Below the pieces are notes generated by a model, which made no database searches, was not told the DNA's origin, and saw only the letters and a list, made by a program, of their open reading frames with translations. A stretch of 44,109 nucleotides of DNA from Candidatus Berkelbacteria bacterium (lineage in GTDB: Bacteria; Patescibacteriota; UBA1384; 2-12-FULL-50-11). This document shows, piece after piece, positions 24,974-32,377 of this stretch. The stretch covers positions 1 to 44,109 of the forward strand of contig JANLIQ010000076.1 of NCBI GenBank assembly GCA_024654065.1, in the 5' to 3' direction. Numbering within the stretch: position 1 is the stretch's first letter; each line of letters opens with the position of its first letter. Both the position numbers and the translations under genes were made by a program.

Positions 24974-27454
24974 TCAAGACGAGGTGGTAAAAACAATCCT
25001 CAGCAGTTCCTGGTAGAGTGCGGTTGGATTACTTGCAAATAAAGAATCGTATTCAACATTAAATGGACCAGTCAACGAAATTTTACTGGGTAATCTAATT
25101 GAATTCTTAGCAATAAAAATACCTTTAACTTGACCACTTGGAACATTTTTGAAAATTATTGTCCCATCATTACTACTTGAGCTCCGACTTAAAGCAGTAT
25201 AAGCACCGCAACCAACGAAATCAGTATTGATATTTATTTTCCCGTGAACGATAAAACCGAGACGAGTACTATCCTCACAAAGAAGTCTTCCGTTGATATT
25301 AAGATCCCCATTTATAACAATCGTACCAGCTCCATGGAAAGTAACCGAACCTAGAGTTAAGCTATTATTTTCGATTTTCCAAATTTTACCCTCAGGAGGG
25401 GAAGAAAAAGTACTACTATTACTATTAGTTGGAATATTTGTATCTGAGTTTAAAAACCAATTAGCTCCATAATAACTTCCGCCACTTACCCCAGTACCAA
25501 GACCTTGACCCTTTGCATAAAGAGCACCCAATTTGAGACTAATTCGGTTCCAATCAAATGTTTCTGATTGACCATCAATATAATCATCGAGTTGATTAGT
25601 CGAACCCTGAACATTTACCGAACCTCCTACTGCTATTGCCTTAGAGTCAAGCGTGAAACCAGCTACTTGTTCGGGTGCAGCCACATTGCCTTCGACATTT
25701 ATTTGGCTAACATCGATCGGTATTCTTTGTAATAAAGTTTGGTTAATTGGGTTTCCTGGACGCTCGGTGGGATTATTTAGAGTTAGTCTAGATCGCAAAC
25801 ATAGGTTAGTCGCCACATCTTCTTGAGCTGGAACACAATCTGAGTCTCCAAGAAAAGTATGATCAAGAGATTGTGGTTGGTTTCTAAGAGATCCGACAAT
25901 ATTATTGAAAACAGCAAACGTCACCCGTTCTTTATATGTTAACCTCACGCCCCAATTCTGAATTCTGGGATCATCTAAATTAATTCCGTCACCCTTAATA
26001 ATATCTTTTATGGTTAGCCGGAAGGTATTATCAACTAAGTTGTTATTGACCCGATCCACACTTATTTTTGGTGAACAAAGACTGTTTGTCATAAAACAAA
26101 GGCTGGTTTCGTCGAATGTATAAAGCTGATCACCAAACCGTAATCGATCAGGGGTATAAATCTGGCTCGTAGGTAAGTTGATCTGCAAACTAGCCGGATC
26201 TGGCAATATCCCACATTTGTCTCCGGGAAATGATTTAAGCGAACTAATTGGGGTTCTCCAAACTTTAGCAACATTTGTCGAACCTTGATTAGTACTGCCC
26301 GTTCCTCGACCCTCGGCAATAAAGATATTGTCTTTATGAATGGCTATATCAGTAACCGAGTAGCCTCTAAACTCCGTATCCCTCCGATCGATAGAACGAT
26401 AGAAGTATGAATCGGAGCCTACCGGCAAAACATGTGAAGGACAAGCCCGATAAAAATCTCCCTCTTGCGTCCCGATCATTAGCTGACGATCAGTCAATGC
26501 CCGCAGGGATGTGACAGCACCCTTACTGAAACCATAGCTGTTGCCGGGGCAATGTTGTGAGCTTCCCTCCAGGAAGCAAGTCGAGTTCAATTTTACATAA
26601 GTAACCCCATCCCAAGTTTGGTAAAGAGTATCAGATACGCCATTTGCCCTTTTTGATAAACCGACGTAATTAATGCCAAATAATTCGGCGGACGAGCCGA
26701 TACATTCTGTCATTGTTCGAGGAAGACCATCTGGGAAATATGATTTCCAGCTATTGGCATTGCCATTGTCAACAGATCTGATAAGTCGACAGCCAACGGT
26801 TCCTTGGCCTGAATTCAAAAATGATGCAAACAGAGTCTGTCCGATTGAGAAAATGTGTTGAATAGCATAATAGCCGCTGCTACCTAGACCATCAGTAACT
26901 ACCTGTTCCCAATTGGGGTTTCGTGGATCTTCAGTATTTTTCAGCCGCCAGATTTGAGCTCCATCGTAATTACGGGTTCCGGCATAGAGATAGTCACCGA
27001 AAACTGCAAGTGACGTAATCTCTTTATTTCCAGGATTAGGCCAGGGGGGAGACGGTAATTTAGTGTTGAACCATGTATTTAAATTCGGGTCAAACGCAAA
27101 CACATATGACTTGCCCGCCCCTATGGCTCGTGATCCAGCGTAAACATACTTCGTACCATCGGTATTAGGAAACTCAACCAAAGAAGTAGTTTTATCACCA
27201 CTAACACCACCTAAATTGCCTGAAGGGAAAAATAGGTTGGTCGTTTGACGAACCTGGGCACCGTTGGTATTTTCCGTTCCAGCCATTAAGGTATCTCCGT
27301 ACGAAAGAAGTTTCGTAGCACTAATATTTTCTGATTGTCCAAAACCAAAATCACTAGCACTACTCCAATTGTCAGCTGCTTGAGCTGTCATCGGCCTACT
27401 AAAGACGCTAATAACTATTAAGACTGCCAATAAGACTTTACTTACTTTCTTCAT
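24974..27454 (-). CDS. Secreted beta-propeller-like plus module B protein, copy 2
   Basis: 826 residues. Signal peptide MKKVSKVLLAVLIVISVFSR...AQA, cut near residue 27. Residues about 40-430 contain repeated blade-like segments (GDTLMAGTENTNGAQVRQTT; GDYLYAGTRNYDGAQIWRL; GQTLFASFLNSGQG), so a beta-propeller is likely. A middle region follows, then a C-terminal strand-repeat region (about 590-826) with FSSPPEGKIWKI, TFHGAGTIVINGDLNING, VKGIFIAKNSIRLP and a closing QELLRIVFTTSS, related to the 454-residue protein at 21188-22552. It overlaps the preceding short anchored gene as ATGA. I infer a large cell-surface adhesin or structural protein; function is not known. Confidence 0.8.
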   Translation of the reverse strand: MKKVSKVLLAVLIVISVFSRPMTAQAADNWSSASDFGFGQSENISATKLLSYGDTLMAGTENTNGAQVRQTTNLFFPSGNLGGVSGDKTTSLVEFPNTDGTKYVYAGSRAIGAGKSYVFAFDPNLNTWFNTKLPSPPWPNPGNKEITSLAVFGDYLYAGTRNYDGAQIWRLKNTEDPRNPNWEQVVTDGLGSSGYYAIQHIFSIGQTLFASFLNSGQGTVGCRLIRSVDNGNANSWKSYFPDGLPRTMTECIGSSAELFGINYVGLSKRANGVSDTLYQTWDGVTYVKLNSTCFLEGSSQHCPGNSYGFSKGAVTSLRALTDRQLMIGTQEGDFYRACPSHVLPVGSDSYFYRSIDRRDTEFRGYSVTDIAIHKDNIFIAEGRGTGSTNQGSTNVAKVWRTPISSLKSFPGDKCGILPDPASLQINLPTSQIYTPDRLRFGDQLYTFDETSLCFMTNSLCSPKISVDRVNNNLVDNTFRLTIKDIIKGDGINLDDPRIQNWGVRLTYKERVTFAVFNNIVGSLRNQPQSLDHTFLGDSDCVPAQEDVATNLCLRSRLTLNNPTERPGNPINQTLLQRIPIDVSQINVEGNVAAPEQVAGFTLDSKAIAVGGSVNVQGSTNQLDDYIDGQSETFDWNRISLKLGALYAKGQGLGTGVSGGSYYGANWFLNSDTNIPTNSNSSTFSSPPEGKIWKIENNSLTLGSVTFHGAGTIVINGDLNINGRLLCEDSTRLGFIVHGKININTDFVGCGAYTALSRSSSSNDGTIIFKNVPSGQVKGIFIAKNSIRLPSKISLTGPFNVEYDSLFASNPTALYQELLRIVFTTSS

Positions 27455-27786
27455 TTATAATCTATCTCAAACTGAAATCTTGGTATTTTAATATTTGTAT
27501 TATTCTTCTCTAGTTTTGTCGCTCCGGTGTTAATATCATCAGCGTACTCTGGTCTAGTGGTATCGGTTATGGTATTTGGTAAAGCAATTTTTTGTTGTCC
27601 GACTTTAGAATGATCACTCGATTTTAAGCGGATTGTTGTCGGACCAACATTGCCAGTTGTGCCTGAGTCCGGAGATAGATAACCTTTCCAATCAACAACG
27701 ATGCCTGAGATTAAAATTATCAAAATCGCTCCAAGTCCAATAATGGCAAACGAATGGCGATGGAGAAACTTCTTTAATAAACTCAT
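27451..27786 (-). CDS. Short membrane-anchored protein, module A copy 2
   Basis: 111 residues from ATG 27784-27786 (MSLLKKFLHRHSF). The frame extends to a TTG at 27825 but that would run into the end of the YbbR gene. One transmembrane helix (about 14-32, AIIGLGAILIILISGIVV) precedes a polar exported tail. Position, HRH motif and helix resemble the 22542-22904 protein, and each sits directly before a module B gene (ATGA overlap here). Function unknown; a membrane partner for the secreted product is the simplest guess. Confidence 0.75.
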   Translation of the reverse strand: MSLLKKFLHRHSFAIIGLGAILIILISGIVVDWKGYLSPDSGTTGNVGPTTIRLKSSDHSKVGQQKIALPNTITDTTRPEYADDINTGATKLEKNNTNIKIPRFQFEIDYK

Positions 27787-27805
27787 CGTAAACCAAAAAT
27801 CATGC

Positions 27806-29383
27806 CTAACGGTTTTCCAAAACAACGCTTACCGCCGAAGGCAGGTAACTTACTAGACTAATTCCTTCGGGGAGGGTGAAATCAGATAATTTGATCGTAA
27901 TGGAATATGTCCCAGCCGACTGATAAGGCGAAAGGCTTAGTTTAAGTTTGGCTGTACCGTCTGCCAGATTACTTAAAATTGTTGACGGTCCAGAAACTAA
28001 GACTGAAACTGAGCTTGGCGTAAGAGAAGTTACTTTTAGAAGTGAGCTTAATCCATCGTACTCAATTTCGGGAACGATGGTTTTTACCGTACTAGTAAGT
28101 TCTAAGTCGATCTTGGCACTTATTTTGCTAGTTCCGTCCGCAATGGTAACACCTGAGGGTAAAGATAAAGTAATTGAAACAGTAGTATTACTACTCAGAG
28201 CAGCAACGGGAATTGGTTCTGTTGGAATCTCAGTTAAATTAGCTAGTTGATCAGCTGAGCCCGTAACGGTCACTACTGATGGATCAACGATAATAGATTT
28301 GATCCAAAAACCACTTGCGGGTTGACCTGATGTAATTGGACGAATGCCAACGGTTTTCAAATTTCCAGCTTTTACCAAATTAATTGTGGCCTCAACTTCA
28401 GTTGGATTAAAACTGACCGAACCAATAACTTCACCAGCAGAATTAAGGGCAACTAAACTAAACTTCTGAATTATTTTTTGGATTTCTCCATTTAATTTAA
28501 CTTGAATAAATGCTTGAGATAAATTAGTTAAAACAGATTTTGGTCCCCTTGCTTCAACCTTCAATGGCTCATAGGTTGGTTCATCGGGTACTAAATCATT
28601 TCCAGCTTTACCAGAAAATTTAGCTATTACGGTCACAGTTTTTTTAATAACAGGTTCAACAGTAACTACAACATTACTGGGGTTAATCCTAACTATTGTC
28701 ACATCTTGAATTTTAGAAGTTAGTTTTACCGGCAGGTCGTAAGTTCCTTCTCCACGAGCGGCTACATCGACAGTAGCGGAAAAGTTATCTGCCGTTAAAG
28801 ACTTCCACTTATTATTTTGGGCACTAACAATTATTTTTGTGTTTACTTGGCTACCAAAGCTTGCTGCCATTCCTTCAGGAAGATTGACAGCCACCAATGG
28901 AACACCACTTGGAAGTTCGGCAGTTTTGGCTCCGATACCACTAACTAATCCCACAATTAAAAAAGAACCTATTAAAGAGAAAAAACCAATAAGAAATGAA
29001 TTCAAATATGGTGGTTCAGAATTGGTTAGGCTTGCCTTGTTACTAAATAATCCCAACCATCGATCATCTAAATAAAGTGGTAAACCTATAACTAGTAATA
29101 CTAAACCGAATTGGGCTAATACGTGGAGACCGGGAAGAGTAATGTAGGCACTAATAACGAGTAACGAAAGAGCTAAACCAATTAAGGAAAAATAGTTTAT
29201 ATTCTTCCTAGAATTAAAAGTTCGCACAATCAAGTACAAGATTACCGCTACCAGTAAAATATCAAAAGAAAAATATAACCAACGTGTGGTGTCACCAACA
29301 CCAAACTGCAACCATCCCTGCCAGATATCTTTCAGCGTCTGTATATCCCCTCCTAGATTTAAGTATCGAGTATCAAGTGTCAA
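27806..29383 (-). CDS. CdaA-type membrane region fused to YbbR/CdaR repeats, no cyclase domain
   Basis: 525 residues as framed. Three N-terminal helices (about 34-53, 62-82, 84-104) with FDILLVAVILYLIVRTFNSR and FGLVLLVIGLPLYLDDRWLGLF resemble the membrane part of the diadenylate cyclase CdaA. In CdaA the cyclase domain follows; here a fourth helix (about 128-150) leads straight into about four YbbR repeats to the end (for example LVAVNLPEGM, IVRINPSNVVVTVEP, IVDPSVVTVTGSADQLANL, VTSLTPSSVSVLVSGPSTIL). CdaR is the YbbR partner that regulates CdaA. The N-terminal TTG at 29383 is doubtful because AGGAGG at 29349-29354 lies inside the frame; initiation near 29335 (CTG) is more likely, giving about 509 residues. 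First gene of the surface cluster. Confidence 0.85.
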   Translation of the reverse strand: MTLDTRYLNLGGDIQTLKDIWQGWLQFGVGDTTRWLYFSFDILLVAVILYLIVRTFNSRKNINYFSLIGLALSLLVISAYITLPGLHVLAQFGLVLLVIGLPLYLDDRWLGLFSNKASLTNSEPPYLNSFLIGFFSLIGSFLIVGLVSGIGAKTAELPSGVPLVAVNLPEGMAASFGSQVNTKIIVSAQNNKWKSLTADNFSATVDVAARGEGTYDLPVKLTSKIQDVTIVRINPSNVVVTVEPVIKKTVTVIAKFSGKAGNDLVPDEPTYEPLKVEARGPKSVLTNLSQAFIQVKLNGEIQKIIQKFSLVALNSAGEVIGSVSFNPTEVEATINLVKAGNLKTVGIRPITSGQPASGFWIKSIIVDPSVVTVTGSADQLANLTEIPTEPIPVAALSSNTTVSITLSLPSGVTIADGTSKISAKIDLELTSTVKTIVPEIEYDGLSSLLKVTSLTPSSVSVLVSGPSTILSNLADGTAKLKLSLSPYQSAGTYSITIKLSDFTLPEGISLVSYLPSAVSVVLENR

Positions 29384-29391
29384 GTTTCAAG
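29361..29391. repeat. Imperfect tandem 7-bp repeat containing the promoter
   Basis: Four units AAGTATC, GAGTATC, AAGTGTC, AAGTTTC run head to tail, followed by AAG. On the minus strand they provide TTGAAA-17-GATACT and TTGACA-16-TAAATC pairs upstream of the YbbR gene. Confidence 0.6.
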
Positions 29392-29422
29392 GGCGCTATT
29401 ATTACTAACAGACGTCTGAGTC

Positions 29423-29451
29423 TTGACGGCATCTACATACCGTGGTATGGT
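29423..29451 (+). promoter_or_regulatory. Promoter of the small RNA candidate
   Basis: TTGACG (29423-29428), 17-nt spacer, TATGGT (29446-29451). Predicted start near 29458. Confidence 0.55.
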
Positions 29452-29457
29452 AATCTT

Positions 29458-29542
29458 ACAAATGGCCTTCGGGCTTTAGTCTGCGCAAGCAGACTAGGTA
29501 AATGCAAGGGAGCGGTCAGAGTAAATCTTTGGTCGCTTTTTT
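29458..29542 (+). ncRNA. Small structured RNA candidate of about 85 nt
   Basis: After the promoter come a short UUCG-type hairpin (GCC-TTCG-GGC near 29465-29474), a perfect 7-bp stem closed by a GCAA tetraloop (AGTCTGC 29478-29484, GCAGACT 29489-29495), and a terminator (GCGGTCA 29512-29518, TGGTCGC 29530-29536, then TTTTTT). UUCG and GNRA loops are typical of folded RNAs. It overlaps the 3' end of the MazF-like gene on the other strand, so it is antisense to that end. It matches no RNA family I recognise. Confidence 0.55.
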
Positions 29543-29908
29543 GATTCTTATAATCGAACTTTCCTTGGCAAGAGTGATTTTGTCTGTAAGGCGCTTAGAA
29601 CTAATGAGTCGTAACTGGGAAATCATAGCTGCACGGGTCTCTCCGTCGTTAGCTAAACACTCAACATAAAATCGGTTATCTTTCATTTTGGTCGAAAGAG
29701 GCACAGCCCAGAAAAGGAATTGATTAAACTTTCTTAGTATAATAACCGGCCGGCTAAAGGACTTGCCCTTACCATCTTCCTCGTGCCCAACATTAGCTCC
29801 GAGACGACACCACCAAATCTCTCCATCGCGAAAATATGATAATTGAACTGATTTCTCCTCTATACTCCCCTTCGCTTCGTGCCATTTCTTGTAATCCCGT
29901 TTCGTCAT
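29516..29908 (-). CDS. PemK/MazF-family toxin-like endoribonuclease
   Basis: 130 residues. A 25-residue N-terminal helix precedes the MazF fold: FRDGEIWWCRLGANVGHEED, FSRPVIILRKFNQFLFWAVPLSTK and a C-terminal ISQLRLISSKRLTDKI. The conserved Arg of the SRP motif and the PLST segment fit the RNase active site. Family members cut single-stranded RNA at short motifs. No MazE-like antitoxin gene sits next to it on the same strand; the divergent gene at 30008 encodes an HTH-like protein. A -10-like TATGCT lies 9 nt before the ATG, and I see no strong ribosome site. Confidence 0.85.
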   Translation of the reverse strand: MTKRDYKKWHEAKGSIEEKSVQLSYFRDGEIWWCRLGANVGHEEDGKGKSFSRPVIILRKFNQFLFWAVPLSTKMKDNRFYVECLANDGETRAAMISQLRLISSKRLTDKITLAKESSIIRIKKATKDLL

Positions 29909-29946
29909 CTATTTTTCAGCATAACAAAAAAGTTCAGTGGAAAGTG

Positions 29947-29975
29947 TTGACTTTCGAGAACGAATTCATTATAAA
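29947..29975 (+). promoter_or_regulatory. Promoter of the gene at 30008
   Basis: TTGACT (29947-29952), 17-nt spacer, TATAAA (29970-29975). Predicted start near 29981, at the 5' edge of the shared leader. Confidence 0.8.
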
Positions 29976-29981
29976 TACTGC

Positions 29982-30005
29982 ATCTTCGGCCCTAAAGGAG
30001 GAACC
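29982..30005 (+). promoter_or_regulatory. Conserved 5' leader with ribosome binding site, copy 2
   Basis: Identical to 4579-4602 at 22 of 24 positions (blocks ATCTTCGG, CCTAA, GGAGGAACC). The ATG follows after CG. Confidence 0.7.
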
Positions 30006-30007
30006 CG

Positions 30008-30424
30008 ATGACGAACAACACCTTAAAACTAGTAGTCGCCCTGGATTGTATTCGCAACGAAGTGTGTAGTGGCATCAGTTCTAACGGGGGCGGAGCCGCA
30101 ACTGAAAAGCAGTTTAGAACTCTACACTCCAGTTTGTTCATAATAGCTGACGCCCTTAATATCGACGAGCAAACAATGTTTGCTGATTGGGGCATTACAA
30201 AAGAGACCTGGCGTCGATGGCAAAAAGGCAAACAGTATCCCTCGCTCTGGTCTCTACTGGGCCGTGAAAAAAGTCTGGTCAACTTGATCGAGCGTAGGAC
30301 GTACCTGCCGAGAGACCTCATGCGCGATGCAGCAAGAGAGTTCTATCAGGTTGTCGGAAGACTAGTTTCCCAGTTGCCTGCGGAAAATCTTTTTCCACCG
30401 CATGGGGAGATATGTGGGATGTAA
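30008..30424 (+). CDS. Small protein with an HTH-like segment
   Basis: 138 residues from ATG 30008, with GGAGGA 8 nt upstream. The middle (about 47-80) reads like a helix-turn-helix: a helix ending in ADALNIDEQTMFADWGI followed by TKETWRRWQKGKQYPS, where a Trp-Gln/Glu-Lys-Gly-Lys run after the second helix is typical of XRE-like folds. N- and C-terminal parts are unassigned. It has a consensus-like promoter, a leader shared with the 4604 gene, and a strong terminator. It diverges from the MazF-like gene, so it might regulate that gene or act as its unconventional partner; this is a guess. Confidence 0.7.
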   Translation: MTNNTLKLVVALDCIRNEVCSGISSNGGGAATEKQFRTLHSSLFIIADALNIDEQTMFADWGITKETWRRWQKGKQYPSLWSLLGREKSLVNLIERRTYLPRDLMRDAAREFYQVVGRLVSQLPAENLFPPHGEICGM

Positions 30425-30452
30425 GGATGGCTTATGACTGCCCTTCGAATCT

Positions 30453-30486
30453 GCCCTGGCGCACACCGCGCCAGGGCCTCTTTTTA
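30453..30486 (+). terminator. Strong intrinsic terminator of the gene ending at 30424
   Basis: Perfect 10-bp stem GCCCTGGCGC (30453-30462) / GCGCCAGGGC (30468-30477) with a 5-nt loop, then CTCTTTTTAT. Confidence 0.95.
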
Positions 30487-30563
30487 TAAATGAGATATCG
30501 TGAGGCATGACCCATCAAAAGCAGGTCAGTGAGCGGTTTTTCACCATATTTCGTTAGAGAAGC

Positions 30564-30618
30564 GGGTGGAGGTAGGGATCGCGAGGGGGTAGGGGGCGGC
30601 TTCGCAAATCAGCCCCCT
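30564..30618 (+). other. G-rich stretch and G/C inverted repeat downstream of infB
   Basis: Four G-runs (30564-30566, 30575-30577, 30585-30589, 30592-30596) with loops of 8, 7 and 2 nt could form a G-quadruplex on the plus strand. AGGGGGC (30591-30597) and GCCCCCT (30612-30618) are inverted repeats. No reading frame or T-run goes with them. Confidence 0.35.
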
Positions 30619-30673
30619 GGTCCTCGGTTGAAGCCAGGTGGGCGCAGGCCACAACAGTTAGCTCGAAGTAACT

Positions 30674-32377
30674 CTACTCAACACTAATTTTGATAAAGGC
30701 TAGGACATCGCCTTTTTCTAATTCAGGAGCGCCTTCCATACCAACTCCACATTGTTCACCAACTTCGGCTTGATCAACAGCAACTTTACCAATCTTTAAA
30801 CCAGTCATTTTAGCCTTCCCGATTTCTTCTTTATCGCGGTAAGCAACAACTTCATCGCTCATCGTCACGATGCCTTGAGTAACATCTCCACCAGCAATAG
30901 CAATACCTTTTTTCTGAGAAAAGACTTGCAAAATTTTTAGTCGTCCTGTCTCTTCACGCACATAAACTGGAGTAGCAATTTTCTTTAATTTTTCCGTTAA
31001 AAGATCTAGAGCTTCATAGATAACCCAAAACTCACGTAATTCCACTTCTTCTTTTTCGGCTAAGTCCAACATGCGTTTTGTTGGAGTCGAACGAAATGCA
31101 ATGACTAAGGCCTTCGCCGGTTTAGCTAAATTAATATCATTTTCGTTAATCGCTCCAATGCCACTTGAAAGTATCTCAACTGTCGCATCTTTGATTTTAA
31201 GTTTAGAAATCGAATCCTCAAGTGCCGCTAAAGAACCCCCAACATCAGTTTTTAAAACTATTCTTAAGTGATTATCGTTTTCGTCTGTTACCGCTTTGGA
31301 TGTAGTTGCCGTTTGAACCACCATTGTTTTAGCGACTTTTTCATTAGGTGCTGTTATCAGACGATCACCAAATATTGGTACATTTTTTAAACCCATAATT
31401 ACAACCGGAGTGGCTGGTCCAGCAGTGACAATATTACGCCCTAGATCATTTTCTAATACTTTAATCCGACCATATGTCCCACCCGTAACAACGACCTGAC
31501 CAGCTCTGAGTGTTCCGTTATAGATAAGGACGGTAGCAATTGGACCACGTTGTTTATCCATATTGGCTTCAATAACAATGCCTTCGCTTGGAGCCTCAGG
31601 ATCAGCTTTAAGCTCAAGTAAATCGGTTGTTAAAATTACCATTTCAAGTAACTGATCCACACCCTTACCAGTCTTAGCAGAAACGGGGACGACTACAGTT
31701 TTACCACCCCATTCCTCGGGGGCTAGATCATTTTCGACTAATTGTTGTTTGACTCTTTCGATATTTGCCCCAGGTAAATCAAATTTATTTATTGCAACTA
31801 TAACCGGTACATTAGCGCTACGAGCATGGTGGAGAGCCTCAAGAGTCTGTGGTTTGACACCATCATCAGCTGCAACTACTAAAATAACTAAATCCGTAAT
31901 ACTTGCTCCGTGAGCCCTCAGAGCCGAAAATGCTTCGTGACCAGGCGTATCCACAAAAGTAATTTTTCGTTTACTTCCTTCTGAGGTTTTAAACTCAATC
32001 TGGTAAGCACTGATATGTTGGGTGATCCCACCAGATTCACCACCAGCAATGTTAGATTGTCGGATAAAGTCTAATAGAGAAGTTTTGCCATGATCAACAT
32101 GACCCATTATCGTTACGATCGGTGGTCGGGCAATTGAAGATTTTGTATCCGTACTTTTAGTAAAAACATTTGTTGCTACAACTTCTTGTTCGGCTGTCCA
32201 CCCAAATTCCTCGACCAATAGTGCTGCAGTATCATAGTCAATCGACTGGTTAATTGTTGCCATAACACCGTTTTTTATCAACTTACCAATCACGTCAGTA
32301 GCACCAACCTTCATTTTATCTGCCAACGCTCTGACGGAAATAGATTCCGGTAATTGGAGAACCTTTTGTTCGGCCAT
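30674..32377 (-). CDS. infB: Translation initiation factor IF-2
   Basis: 567 residues, short because the long variable N-terminus of E. coli IF2 is missing; a minimal N-terminal domain (about 1-60, ISVRALADKMKVGATDVIGKL) remains. G1 is GHVDHGKTS (92-100), followed by the switch GGITQHIS, G3 DTPGH, G4 NKFD and G5 SAKTGKG. The C-terminal domain that binds fMet-tRNA ends in ELEKGDVLAFI. Its ATG overlaps the gyrA stop as TAATG, so initiation factor and gyrase are translationally coupled. No clear intrinsic terminator follows on this strand. Confidence 0.98.
   Translation of the reverse strand: MAEQKVLQLPESISVRALADKMKVGATDVIGKLIKNGVMATINQSIDYDTAALLVEEFGWTAEQEVVATNVFTKSTDTKSSIARPPIVTIMGHVDHGKTSLLDFIRQSNIAGGESGGITQHISAYQIEFKTSEGSKRKITFVDTPGHEAFSALRAHGASITDLVILVVAADDGVKPQTLEALHHARSANVPVIVAINKFDLPGANIERVKQQLVENDLAPEEWGGKTVVVPVSAKTGKGVDQLLEMVILTTDLLELKADPEAPSEGIVIEANMDKQRGPIATVLIYNGTLRAGQVVVTGGTYGRIKVLENDLGRNIVTAGPATPVVIMGLKNVPIFGDRLITAPNEKVAKTMVVQTATTSKAVTDENDNHLRIVLKTDVGGSLAALEDSISKLKIKDATVEILSSGIGAINENDINLAKPAKALVIAFRSTPTKRMLDLAEKEEVELREFWVIYEALDLLTEKLKKIATPVYVREETGRLKILQVFSQKKGIAIAGGDVTQGIVTMSDEVVAYRDKEEIGKAKMTGLKIGKVAVDQAEVGEQCGVGMEGAPELEKGDVLAFIKISVE

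Noticed and set aside
29284-29544. 86-codon plus-strand frame before the toxin gene
   Set aside because: It overlaps the YbbR start, the heptamer repeat, a promoter and the small RNA hairpins; no ribosome site.
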